A stretch of DNA of 64,000 nt from Lindgomyces ingoldianus. Lineage: Eukaryota; Ascomycota; Dothideomycetes; Pleosporales; Lindgomycetaceae. Location: the NCBI RefSeq assembly GCF_010093535.1, contig NW_022985163.1:1274294-1338293 (forward strand), read 5' to 3'. The notes beneath the pieces are model-generated. The model saw only the letters and a list, made by a program, of their open reading frames with translations, was not told the origin of the DNA and made no database searches. The first letter of the stretch is position 1. Every line of letters starts with the position of its first letter. Made by a program: the position numbers and the translations under genes. Below, piece by piece: positions 34,814 through 45,643 of this stretch.

Positions 34814-36153
34814 CGTCGATGAGCTCCTTAATGCAACTGTTGAGAATGCTTGAGGCAACTGGGTCCACGTTTCCCTACAGCGCAAAGATGTAGGGACAAT
34901 CAAAATCTGAATTTAATGGAATCAACGGATGAATCATGGACAGGCTGATATGAGTGAGGTGAAGCGGGTATGAGAACGTACCTGAGTTTGCTGGGGAAAA
35001 GATGCTCTCGGGGGGTTGGAAGAGACGGTTGTGTTGAGGAATGGAGGGGGGGCCGTAGAAATAAGGGCAGACACAATGGCGCCTGCATGAGTGGCAGAAT
35101 TGCCACCCATTAATTTAACAGTGAGGAAAGCACAGGGCAGGACAGGGAACTGGGGAAGGAAAACAGAGGGGAGAGAGGTGGAAAGCAGGAGCTACTTGAA
35201 AGCTAAGACATGCGGAATTGGAAGGCATTAGTATTGGGAGAGATGCCCTAGGATGATGACGACCTGGTGGCAAATAAAGAAGGGACAAACGATTTAAGAT
35301 CAGGTACCTGTTCAGAGGTTGATACGTTCTCGTTCACAAGTCCGATCACTACAAACCTCCTAGGCACCGTTGAGAAGGCCATGTGAAAGATGCTGGGAGT
35401 GGATGGCGACAGCGCCATCTAGGCAGCTTATCTCGACAAAAATAAGTGATAGCAAGAATTTGGTCCACCATTTAAGGGGCGAGGAGTAGAGGAAGAAGAG
35501 ACCCCTAGCCCAAAGCATTCATAGAGTTCTCTCGGAACATAGACCTGGGCTCTGAGAGATTCGGCCTTCGTCAAGCCACTCACTATCGTCAAAGGAATAC
35601 TAGAGATGTGAATCAAAATGAGGATAAGGGTATTTTCTGTTTGGATAGCAAGGTCAATTACATCGACGAGCCTCGGCTGCGGATCAGAGAAACATAAATG
35701 AAACCGACGGGCTCGTCCTAACCCTGAACCTCGCAACCTCAATCCTCATATTACATTACTAGCCTGTAACTGTTCCCTGCTAATAAGGGTTAGCTACCTA
35801 ACACCTTCGCCGTTCTTCTCAATGTCAACACGATAATATCAAAGCTACTTCTAGGATAAATTAGATTGATTGTACAACTATGGCATGCTTTATTAATGGA
35901 AAAAGGCTCTGTGTCATACCAATTGATCTACATAATGGATAAGAGGACCATCTTGTGCATGAAGTTGCTCAAATTCAATTCCCACCAGTCGAAGCCATTA
36001 TCCTACCTCCTGTGCTATCTGACCAACACGTTAAGTACAATGGCAGCTAACCATAGGGCGAATCCAACCCTTTTATACTCAGCATGCTTTCTCTGTCGTT
36101 GCCGTATCCATGAACCTCGAAACACCATTGCCGCCATACTGTCCCTACTCACA
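34814..36153. other. Intergenic
   Basis: The first part is the promoter of the minus-strand secreted protein gene. I see no other supported gene; open frames are short and without family signatures. Confidence 0.4.
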
Positions 36154-36785
36154 TCAATACATCTCGTTTGCCTTCCTGCGCAACTTCAAAGGTGTCCGTT
36201 TCCTGCATCCCTCGCAACTAACAACAAGTCGACCCTCCATATACGCGATAGCTGCCGCAAGCTCAGGATGACTAGATAGGAACTTCTCGAACTGTACAAA
36301 GTCCTCAATACCATTCCATGCGCGAAGGTGTGCGAGATTTTTGATCAGGCAGTTGAACAAAGGGTCGTCATCGGTCGTGAGATTTCCGATCATTGCAATC
36401 TCGTCGTAGGATGCAGTACCCGTGAGAAGGTGGTCGCAAAACTTCTTTGTGAAATGGGCGACGTATGGGCTCATACCCAGAATGAGTGCCGCCCGACGAA
36501 CAGCTAGGTTCTCAAGAAAGTGACCGCTACGGAGGGGAATGCTGTACGGCTTCGTGCATTTTCCCATGTCTGTCAACCACTCAACGATGTGCTGGGCTGC
36601 TGGACCGGCTATGCAGTTTACTAGAAGGTAGATGCCGTCGGCCTGTGAGTGTGCCGTGAAGTACGCATGCGCATCGGGGGAGGCGGACATAAAGAGGAGC
36701 TTGGGGACATGGCGGATACGATTGGTGCCGATGTGATCGAAATAGCTGGGCTACGAAGGAGGTTCGCTCGCTCGGTGTGAGACAT
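36154..36785 (-). pseudogene. BTB/POZ-like family member, N-terminal frameshift
   Basis: An intact-looking 178-codon frame (36154-36690) begins MSASPDAHAYFTAHSQADGIYL. It continues through LRSGHFLENLAVRRAALILG and DDDPLFNCLIKNLAHLRAWN to HPELAAAIAYMEGRLV. This is the second half of the same BTB-like domain found at 45644-47701 and 49305-50180. The missing first strand lies just upstream: MSHTERANLLRSPAI (ATG at 36783-36785) in one frame, then DHIGTNRIRHVPKLLF in the frame of the main body. The switch falls near 36735-36745. A one-base change there would explain it, so the gene is probably broken or expresses a shortened protein from 36690. A short unrecognised intron is the alternative. Confidence 0.6.
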
Positions 36786-37598
36786 GGAGCGGGTGTCTTT
36801 GCCTGGAATCGCAGCACTAATTTGGCCAGAAACGGGGCGAGGGTCAATCACAGGTGCAATAGTGGAGGTGATGGTTGGTTTGAAATCTTGCGTGGAGGAG
36901 TGGAGACGTGTTTGTTGGAGACGTGTTTGTTGGAGATTTATTGTGGAAGAGAAGTTAGGCATGGGACCACACAGGATTAAAGTTTGTGTGCGATGCGACT
37001 TAAATCGCACGTGAACAAGTCTCATCGTGGCGGCGCAGATCTTGTGGGCTCCCAAGATATTTCGCTGGGATGGAGAGTGATCCTTCGCTCATTCGTCCAC
37101 AGTTCGTCCACCAATGTTGGCTATGTGAAACTCTGACTATGTAACGAACTAGAGTATTTGCCATATTGTTAGGGAGTGGAATGCATTTTCCCGAGATGTC
37201 CTGAAAACCCCAGCAAACTGACAGATCTAGGTTGGGCAGCGATTACGGGACTACGGTATTGGTAGCGATAGCTGCCGTGAAGCGTCCTTTGTTCACGAGA
37301 GTATCTCTAGCCGTTGCGTCACGATGGTAGCCGCCAAGTTAAGCCTTCCAACACGTTCCACACATGATGTTATCGCCCGGCTCAGCAGTATGTTAAGTAT
37401 TGCGCAGTTATCATATATGACGGACGTCGCTAGTGTCGGTACTATGCAGATACTTTTTGCAGTTGCGGACCTACTGCTGCCTAGTCCTCAGTTCCTCGTG
37501 TTTCTGGTACTCCCAATAGCTTTAGAGATACTAGCATGGTAATTATTGAACCCAAAGTCAATATTCACACAGTCTTTTTTATAGAGCGCTAATCCCTC
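36786..37598. other. Intergenic
   Basis: A short direct repeat (GACGTGTTTGTTGGA twice in tandem) occurs near 36905-36935. I see no supported gene between the two broken BTB-like copies. Confidence 0.35.
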
Positions 37599-38173
37599 AT
37601 GAATGGCGTACGTGTCAAGATCTTTCAAGGCGACGAATACATTCGTGACATCCGCACCCCCCCCCCCCCCGTCTCTTCTCTTTGAACCTTATCAAAAAAT
37701 AGGAAATATATGTCCAAAATTGTGGATCGGCAAATAAAATGGAAATGCGTCTTCCCGCGACTGTGGATCAACTTCCAGTGTTGTACCTTGTTGACTGGCT
37801 GCAGTCTACATCGAATACCGGACGGGTCTCCGATATCAAAAAGAAGGATTGGATGTTGGAAGACCTACCCATCTGTCAATTGGAGCGGCTGCTTGGCATG
37901 GAGAAGTACGTTGCGTATATATTCGAGAGGTTCTGGTTATATGTTGAGATCTATATTCCCTCGTGTGAGGAGGTCTCGACCATCGAGTGCATGGGTTTAT
38001 CTAGGGACGGCCCGCTGTTCACCTGTATTGAGCAACTTCTTGCTCGCATGAAGTTCTACGACGAGATCCCAGACTCCAAAGTCCTCGACGTATATATGAG
38101 GCTGCACGCCAAGTATGGTACCTTCATTCACAAGGCTGTGGGGAAAGAGGCAGGAAACGCTACGCAGGTGTGA
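37599..38173 (+). pseudogene. BTB/POZ-like family member broken at a poly-C tract
   Basis: The N-terminal strand of the family is readable from 37599 (MNGVRVKIFQGDEYIRDIRT) and runs into a 14-base C homopolymer at 37657-37670, after which the frame stops. The body resumes in another frame from 37739 (VLYLVDWLQSTSN, LERLLGMEKYVAYIFERFW, SRDGPLFTCIEQLLARMKF) and stops at 38171-38173. A charged, coiled-coil-like tail seems to continue in yet another frame to about 38420 (RQETLRRCEGIKDRRETEKR). The order of motifs matches the intact paralogue at 45644-47701. It is non-functional as it stands, unless the homopolymer length is a sequencing error, in which case the first break would need rechecking. 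Confidence 0.55.
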
Positions 38174-39312
38174 GGGGATAAAGGACCGACGTGAGACCGA
38201 GAAGAGGTGCGTAGCAGGATCGACGTAAAGTCGAACGAATTTAGCAAGAGACCAAGCAAGAAGTGGAGGAGGCCCACAGGTTAGAGATTTGGACCGCTTA
38301 GGCGAAGGCCCGGTATGAGCACCGAAGGAGGCCGCCAATAAGCAATTCGTTCGTGAGAAGATGAACGGACTCAAATTTGCCTGTTTGGCGCAAAAGAGGC
38401 TCTCATTTCGCGTCGACAAGTAGAGCACGAAGCTGATGGGCTATGAGGTTTTGTGAGTCGTCTATATCTTCGGGAGTTTGAGAGACGATGGCTTTGGGCT
38501 TAGGTAATTTAGAGGAAACTCATCATTCTCTGTAGGCATGTACCGTATAAATGGAGTGGAGATATATTGGTGTGTGGTATTGCTAAATTTATGTACTGTT
38601 GGTGGTAATAAGTCTTGTTCGCCACATGTCACAACCTGGAATCTATCTTCAATATCAGCTAGAACATACATATCATACCTCAAATTATTAAGCATCTAGT
38701 TATACTCTAGGTAATATTTCCAGATCAGCCATCCTTTACGCTCATACACGCACCACGCACATCAAAATAGGAGAAGTGGATATCGCGAAGTAGTGAGTGA
38801 CTGGAGGATAATATCTCGGCTGGAAGAATCTGTAGGAAAGGGTGAAAGTAAAGCCTAGATGGCATAGAGAAGCTGCAAGGGCAGATTGAGGTACTCAGCT
38901 TTGTTTTTGCGGAAGGCATTAATAGGGTATTTTCGCGGGGTAAGGATGGGAGGCGCTGCATCTAGCAGGTACAGTACAATGAGATACGGCGACCGTCTGA
39001 GGGACAGGGGGAGTTGGCTCAACTGACTTAGTATCGATCTGCTCTTTCCGCGAGGTTGCCTGCAGATTCGAGTCTTTCGGCCTTGTCCAATTGCGTCACT
39101 CTCACGAGGTCTTCAGCCGGGCGGAAAAATGTGTGGCCGAGCCGAACGATTCTCATTCTTGGAACTCGCCTTGGCCACTTCTACTCTGAAACATTAATCT
39201 TGCTATCGTGTCGATCGTACCCATCGCGTACATTGGCCTAGTCCGGCTTCGGGTGACTGAAAGATGGACCTCGCCTAGAATCTCTTCTTGCGGGGGTTGG
39301 TAGGGTGACTGC
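38174..39312. other. Intergenic up to the Fot1-like element
   Basis: The first 250 bp may hold the shifted tail of the preceding BTB-like relic. I see nothing else supported. Confidence 0.35.
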
Positions 39313-39314
39313 TA

Positions 39315-41437
39315 GAAGGTCTCACCTGCTTACGCAACCGAGTGGCTCGTGCAACGGAAATCTCTGTGCCACTCATCACCTAAAAATGAAGCTTTAGAGC
39401 TCTATATAAATTGTATCTTAGTTAATTTTTAAGTGTAGCAATTGTTATAAGCAGGGCTATAAATCCTTATATATCTTAAAGTCTTTTAAGTAAGCTGGCT
39501 AACGCTGTTGCCTCTAAGGCTAAGATAGCCCTGCAACACCTTCCTTATTATCTACTACCTTATAGTACTTAACTATCTCCTGTTGCGTAGTAGTTTTCTT
39601 AACAGCACGCTCTTTTTAGGTCTTCTTAGTAAACTAAGTATTATTTTAGAGCTATAGCTTAAGCTATTAAGCTACTTTTTCTTTTTTATAAAGTAGAGCT
39701 TTTACAGCTGCTTTAACATCCTTTATGCACTTATTATTTTTATAAGTCTTTTTTCTTAATTACTTTACAGCTTCTTTACTATTTTTCTTCTACTATTACT
39801 TAAGCTTCTTAGCTACCTTATAATTAACCTTAGCTTATTTTTTGTCCTTTTTTTGTTATTAAAGCTCTCTAGCCTGTGCTACCTTAGTAGGGCTAAAGAA
39901 TAGTTAATTATGTTTATCCTTAGCACACAGAAGCTCTGTAAAGTTTTTGCTACACTTCCCCTTCTTCTTTTTTGCTACTACTGTTGCTCTAAGATTAGCT
40001 ACCTTATCTCTTAAAAAAATAGCTATATCTAGAAGGTAAAAAATTATGTTACTAAGTAATTAGCTATTAATAGTAGTAGTACTAATTTCTAAGCTAAAAA
40101 GTTAATAAATTTACTTCTTATCTTTTAGTAAGAGCTTTAAGCTAGTAGAGCTACTACTCTAGGGCTAAGATAGTTATTTTAAAGGCCTTATTTTAAAGCT
40201 ATTAAGCACAGCACTTTTATTAAGAGAGTAAATACTACACTACTTAAATCCTAATAGGATGTTCTTTTCTATAAAGGTTTTAACCTATGCAGTGTAAAAC
40301 AGCTTATAGAAATTATGTTTAGTAAGAGCTAAAAGACCCTAAGTTTAGTGCATATGCTTACTAAGCTCTATTAAGTAGTTGCTTTAAAGTAGGCTAAATA
40401 GAGCCTAATCTAAAGGTTACGTTTAATAAGTAGTATGTAGAGGGAGTATGTTAACAAGAATTCTATGCTTTATACAGTACTCTAGAAAGCTTAGAGTAAC
40501 ATGTAAGCTATAGCTATTAAGTATTAGAAGCTTCTAGTCCTTACTATAGTAAGCTTTAGCCTTAGTCTCTTAATTAAAGACTTTCTTTACTTACTTAATT
40601 ACTACTTAGTTATTTGTCTAGCCTATCTCTGTACTAGTAAAGTAGAATTAGTGCTTAGCAGGATTAAAATCTTAAAACTAGAAGTCTATTAGGGCTTTAT
40701 TTCTAGTAGAATAGATAAGAGCTAGAGGTACCTAGCTGCTATTAGCGCAGATAGCAGCTAGTACTGTGATCTACTTACAATTGCTATTAGTGCTAGCACC
40801 CTTTAAGTAGCTATTCTTTTATAGTTTCTTTGTAAAGATTTGCTCTGTTATTATAAGAATACTTAGCAAAAAGCCTTTTTTATCTATGTTGTATGTATTA
40901 TATAGCTGTACGCTGTACTTCTTAATTTTCTTCTCTAATTAGTTATAGAAAGGCTCTATCTAAGTAAGGCTATTAGCGCGTTTACGCTTAATATTAAATA
41001 GCCTAAGATAGGCTAATGTTAATTAATTAAAGTTGCGCTTAAGAAACTTTTAAATATAGTTCTTACCTAGCAGTGTATTAGAAAGCTTTCTAATAAAGTT
41101 TTAAACTATAGCTTTAGTAGGCAGTAGCCCTTAAAGCGTTAGGCAATTTATATGCTTAATAAGAGTCTTAGTGTCCTAAGCTCTAAGTAAATGTTGCTTT
41201 TTATAGCCCTTATGTTTTAAGCTAGTAATTCCTTTCTAACAGCGCTACACAGTTAAACAATGTTCTTTTAGCTTAATTTACAACTTATTTTGTTTAGCAG
41301 AAGGTAGTAAAGTAATTAAATTAATTATCTCCTTAAGATCTATTATAGTTGTTAAGTTATTAATTTTTAAAGTTAGTTTGTGGAAAATGATTTGGTGTTG
41401 CATAAGCGAGTCAGTTGCGTAAGCAGGTGAGCTCTTC
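39315..41437 (-). mobile_element. Decayed Fot1/pogo-type DNA transposon
   Basis: The element is 2123 bp, flanked by the dinucleotide TA on both sides (39313-39314 and 41438-41439), as for Tc1/mariner-type insertion. Imperfect inverted repeats of about 41 bp share the core CTCACCTGCTTACGCAAC. The interior is TpA-rich and full of stops. The minus strand still reads as a pogo/Fot1 transposase (see the pseudogene inside it). Length and duplication fit fungal Fot1/pogo elements. It is inactive. Confidence 0.88.
39690..41000 (-). pseudogene. Fot1/pogo transposase (DDE), RIP-decayed
   Basis: On the minus strand near 40835-40980 the reading includes IKKYSVQLYNTYNIDKKGFL and then SILIITEQIFTK, matching the YN-x-DE-KGF segment around the first catalytic Asp of fungal pogo-like DDE transposases; here Glu of the usual DEKG reads Lys. 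Near 39870-40010 it reads LFFSPTKVAQAREL, then stops alternating with Gln/Lys, the typical C-terminal FFSP-x-K-V-x-x-A-R-E-L and Lys/Gln-rich tail. Stops there fall at likely Gln codons (CAA/CAG to TAA/TAG), exactly what C-to-T decay gives. There is no intact open frame. Confidence 0.85.
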
Positions 41438-41439
41438 TA

Positions 41440-42064
41440 ACTAGCAAGCCTTGGAACTCGGTGGTTCGATCACCTGGGCAGCCTCCCTCATTTTGCGGAT
41501 AGATGATATTTGGCCTGCATCTTGTATCTACGAAACTTCACATATTGCAGGGTTCAAATCCAAATTATGCTCCCTTGTCCAGGAGTCTACATTCGTTCGG
41601 CGACACGTGACGTTTCTTGTGATGCCTTCAATGTAGGGAGAAATTCGTTTTCGCTACTGTATTACTGTATACTTTCTTCCGAATCTGTCTCTCAATTTGA
41701 ACTCCGTAGTCACGCTTAATTTGGAACAGATCATTCCATGATCTAAAAACCACGCGAGGCAGCCACCACTGTGGCTTGCAAGCCAACGCCTGTATAGGCC
41801 ACTTGAAGTCTGCTCCCACTACTCGCCTGGTTCCATTGGCCCTTCTGGGACAGCCGTTGCTTCAGCTCGTCGAGATTCGACATGACCTAGCACGACTTAC
41901 AGTTCTTCGGTGCTCACATGCTTCTTCTCGAGCCGGGTCGATCCATCGTAACATGATCCCATTTCGAGAGCATAAGATGGGAGCGCATTCCACCAAGGTT
42001 TCGCTCGGTGCATATATATTCTCCACTCACGGATCCGTACAGCATCATTCAACCGTTGAATACG
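41440..42064. other. Intergenic, right of the Fot1-like element
   Basis: A GGTTCGATCACC word near 41462 looks like a tRNA T-arm but no cloverleaf can be built around it. C/T-rich sequence precedes the ATG at 42065. Confidence 0.4.
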
Positions 42065-42967
42065 ATGACACAATTTCTCGCCCGACGGATATCTATGCTC
42101 CTACTCCTGGGCCTCCCTTCAGGTCAAGGGGAGCCCATTGATTTCGCACTTGCGGTACGGCTCTAATAGATTCCCCTAGCACATTACATTAATATAGAAC
42201 AGGCTCCCTTCTCACCGAATCATCAATTGTTACAACGGGATACGAATTGGACCACTCAAGCTTTCCAGAAATATTGCGACAACATTAACTACAATGACTT
42301 TTCCGACTGCTGCACAAAAAGGAGCGGCGCAGGTTGGATGTCGTGTAACGAAGCTGGAGCCTACTCTCTCAGCGGATCTGCGGTACTCTGCTACAATCTT
42401 GATGCCGGGCATGACTGCTGCAAGGACAACAGCGTATGCGACAACAAACTAGGCTGTTGCGGAGATACTTGCTGCCAGAATGACAACTCTATAACTGTGT
42501 GTGAAGATGGCTGCATTTCAAAGGAAGGGCGTGGCTGTCTTCTTGGCACTTGCGGCCATGGTGTTCAAAAGGGCAGTACTACACTTGATTCCTTCTCCTC
42601 TGAATACACAGTCCCAGCTGCGTCAACACACACATCTCGCGGCCCATCGACAGCAGATGCTACAGCAACTCATGCATCCAATACCTCCCCTACCTCGTCT
42701 GCCGAAAACAAGCCATCGGGAGGATTGAGCAATGGTGGCATCGTCGGCATTGCTGTCTCCGTCGGTGGCACGGTCATAACTGTGCTCTTCGGTATTGGGT
42801 TTAAGATTTGGAAATACAAGCAACAAAAGAAACTAGTGGAACAAAATGCAGCACAGGAGAAGATAGATAGGAGAAACTCAATGCCGTACTCACCAGTTTC
42901 CCAACCAACTTGGCCGCATCAGCCAAATCAACAGATTATTCCGGGTGGGGGTACCTATACACGATGA
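42065..42967 (+). CDS. Type I membrane protein with Cys-rich ectodomain
   Basis: Exon 1 (42065-42154) encodes the signal peptide MTQFLARRISMLLLLGLPSG and joins in phase 0, through a 48-nt intron (GTACGG..ACAG), to exon 2 (42203-42967), for 284 residues. The ectodomain (about 45-125) is rich in cysteine (CDNINYNDFSDCC, HDCCKDNSVC, LGCCGDTCC, VCEDGC). A Ser/Thr-rich stalk follows. One transmembrane segment (GGIVGIAVSVGGTVITVLFGIGF, about 191-213) is followed by a basic stop-transfer (KIWKYKQQKK) and a Pro/Gln-rich cytosolic tail. The layout resembles fungal Cys-rich single-pass surface sensors such as WSC-type proteins, although the cysteine pattern is not a clear WSC domain. Ligand and role are unknown. 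Confidence 0.75.
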
Positions 42968-44212
42968 GAAATTGCAACTGGGGTCTGATACAAGGGTCTT
43001 TCCGCGTTCGCACAATTCATGTTCAATTTTGTCCCTCTTTGAGGCCACTTTAATATACCCAGCTTTCTCTGTAACTTATATACATCATTAGTAAAGAATG
43101 ATCTTCATGCACAGATACTTATTAGAGTTTACTATTCAGAGCAACAAAGACTCACCAGTACCAATTTTCATAGGTGGGGAAGACGAAGCACTGGTTTGAA
43201 CTGCTTGAGAGGGAATTTACAACCGAGACAAGCAGCGCACTTTATCTCCCGCTGCGGCCTCTCCATTATCAGAGAACAGCACCCTTTCATCTCACCTTGT
43301 GTTAAGATCATGTCGAATGGTTATTCCTCACCATTGCTATTCTTATCAGCACGACTTGCATTGTGACCACCCTTCATAAACGTTGCGGAACCTAATCACT
43401 CGTGGTGTTGAGTAGGAGATCAATTACACTTCCCATTAATGCCTTCGCCGATTTTTATGGGGTGAGCTCAGATATATTAGGTAGGGAGTTCCAAATTCTT
43501 TCGTCTACCTGCGAAACAATATAACTACACTGGTGGGGTCAATAACGACGCTGCTCTCTCCCAACTCGAATCTACCCATCCTCTCCACTACTGGCGCTCT
43601 CTTGCTTGCCACGACAAACTTCCGTTAGGTGAGCCCAGCTAGAGCCTTCTATAGTAGACCCTAGATACACATTAGAAACATATTTTCACCAAATTCGTGG
43701 TGAGTCCTTGGTTATGGTAAAGTTGTACATATTTTTAGTCTGCGTTCTTCCTCTTGAGGCTAATGAAATCTCTAGCGCTGCTTAGGAATACCTCCTGCTG
43801 CTGGAGATAGACAACCGGCCCTTAAATAAGGCTAGAAAATTTGGGCAGTCGAGCTACGGCGACCGATAAACCGCGTCTGAGAACTCGGCTAACCTGCAAT
43901 CCATGCTATAGAATATGCGACCTGAACTTCTTCGGACGCCTTAAATTAACGTCATTCTGGAGGATCAAGTTATCTTCTGTTATACCCCAGACCAGGCCCA
44001 TAGTCGTACCTGCAACTGAACGGATGTTGTTTGCAGTCAGCGCTACTCCGGCGGAAATAGTTATCTCTAAGACCGTCGTTGGCAAACTAGCTACTCAGAA
44101 TGCTCTTTACTGGGCTCTCGGCGCTTGTTAACCCTACAGTCTACATAACCTGATACCTCGGGAGCCTGCCCTGAATAATCTAGCTGACATTCAAGCTCCC
44201 CCGTGTCGAGGC
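42968..44212. other. Intergenic, possibly with 5' remains of a BTB-like relic
   Basis: An open frame at 43841-44131 precedes the BTB-like relic at 44213 and might be its decayed upstream part, but I cannot align it confidently. Nothing else is supported. Confidence 0.35.
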
Positions 44213-44467
44213 ATGGATATGTACGTGCATTGCATGTCGAGTGAGTTTCGCCAAATACTCAACGACATTCCGAAGTTCGAAGATTGTGCGAGGATTGAAT
44301 CGATGATATCGAAGTCAATGGATCCGTTCCTCGTCCTCGCCCATCGGCTTGCATTACTTAGGTACAAGAAACTCCATCCCGACCCCTAGGATGTAAAAGT
44401 CTTCCTCTCGAAGCATCACAATCTGGCCGACCCCATAGCTGCAATTAACACGAATCACAACTGTTAG
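44213..44467 (+). pseudogene. BTB/POZ-like family fragment with internal stop
   Basis: An 85-codon reading starts MDMYVHCMSSEFRQILNDIP and passes DPFLVLAHRLALLRYKKLHP, then DP-stop-DVKVFLSKHHNLADPIAA, ending at a second stop. This aligns motif by motif with the C-terminal half of the intact paralogue at 45644-47701 (GMEQYAKF.., QYEDIVHVAE, DPMFTAMINTLTHWRHKDLIPDPEEFLEFLASHP). The internal TAG replaces the E of PDPEEF. It is a dead fragment next to its intact relative. Confidence 0.65.
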
Positions 44468-45643
44468 TTATCCGCAACCGCCGTTCTCATATGCATACCA
44501 TTAACTCTTTCGTGTTTACCCATAGAATTCCCAACAGGCTAGTATACCATGGGCCATTTCTTCGTGAAATTTGGTTAGATGCACAGTAATCCAGAACCAC
44601 TCACGGGTCAAGGCTTTCTGAAGTGTGTTTTACTCTTCCTCACACGTCACATCCGGTCAACCTTCATGAACAGCCCAGCTACTTCTTAATTTGTACCTCA
44701 GATTGCACCATTGAACTGACTTTAGTATAGTTAGCGTAGGGCTTACTTCACGTCTCGGACGTACGGCGAGGAGAGTGGAAAACACAGGTATCAGTCCTAT
44801 AGCATACTCAACATCTTTACGTCGCCCATATATCACTAGCAGTGAGGTTTCCAGTCCCAACTATATTATTTAAGGTGAGCATTGATCTGCAGTGATTCTA
44901 AAATTTTGAAGTGCGCCAAATTTTCTTGGCCTCATTTCATCTCCATGATGGCCCGTCTCACAAAATATTAGGCGCCACGATTTACAGTCTCATCAAGTTC
45001 ATTTTTTATTATCAATTCGAGTGTTTCAGTTGATATATGGTAAGGTGATATCTTCGCGGCCCTCCTAATCACATCGATCAATTCCATATCACTTTCACTC
45101 CGTAACTCCTCAAATAGCGCTGCTCAGCCCCGCCAACGTCACCGGCGTTGCACGCAGTTCCTCTAATATATAAGACCCTTCCCCCCCGAAATTCGAATTA
45201 CCCACCGCTTCACTCCTTTCCACTTACAAACTCTCCCTTCCAACGGAGCAATTTTTCTTCCACTTCATCCACGCCGAATTCAACTCTAGGGGTTATTTTT
45301 TAGCCCAGCTACTATTTTCGATCCACATTGCACTTTTACTCGATCATTTCTAAGCTCTCATCCTCCCTCATTCACCTCAAGTTACGTGATACAACTCCCT
45401 CCGCTTGAACTTTATATGCCCTACCCAAGGCATTTTGCGTACACAAATTACTGTATCTCAGCCCATCCACCCACACCACCTACCTCAATCAACCTCAACT
45501 ACGTCACAACTAATACACTTTCAAGGGATTTGTTTACCCAAGCAAGCTGTCATCAACAACTGGACTGTAGTCTATGGTCTACAACATTTTTCGCAATACT
45601 CTTAACACTCTCTCCTCCACTTCCTCAAACACAAACAGCCATC
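44468..45643. other. Intergenic, long C/T-rich leader of 45644-47701
   Basis: From about 45130 the plus strand is strongly C/T-rich with runs of C and TTTC, as in promoters and 5' UTRs of expressed fungal genes. Open frames at 45386-45712 are the leader read through the first exon. No other gene is supported. Confidence 0.45.

Noticed and set aside
41440..41490. Possible tRNA suggested by GGTTCGATCACC
   Set aside because: Only a four-pair T-stem can be formed; there is no matching acceptor stem, D-arm or anticodon arm.
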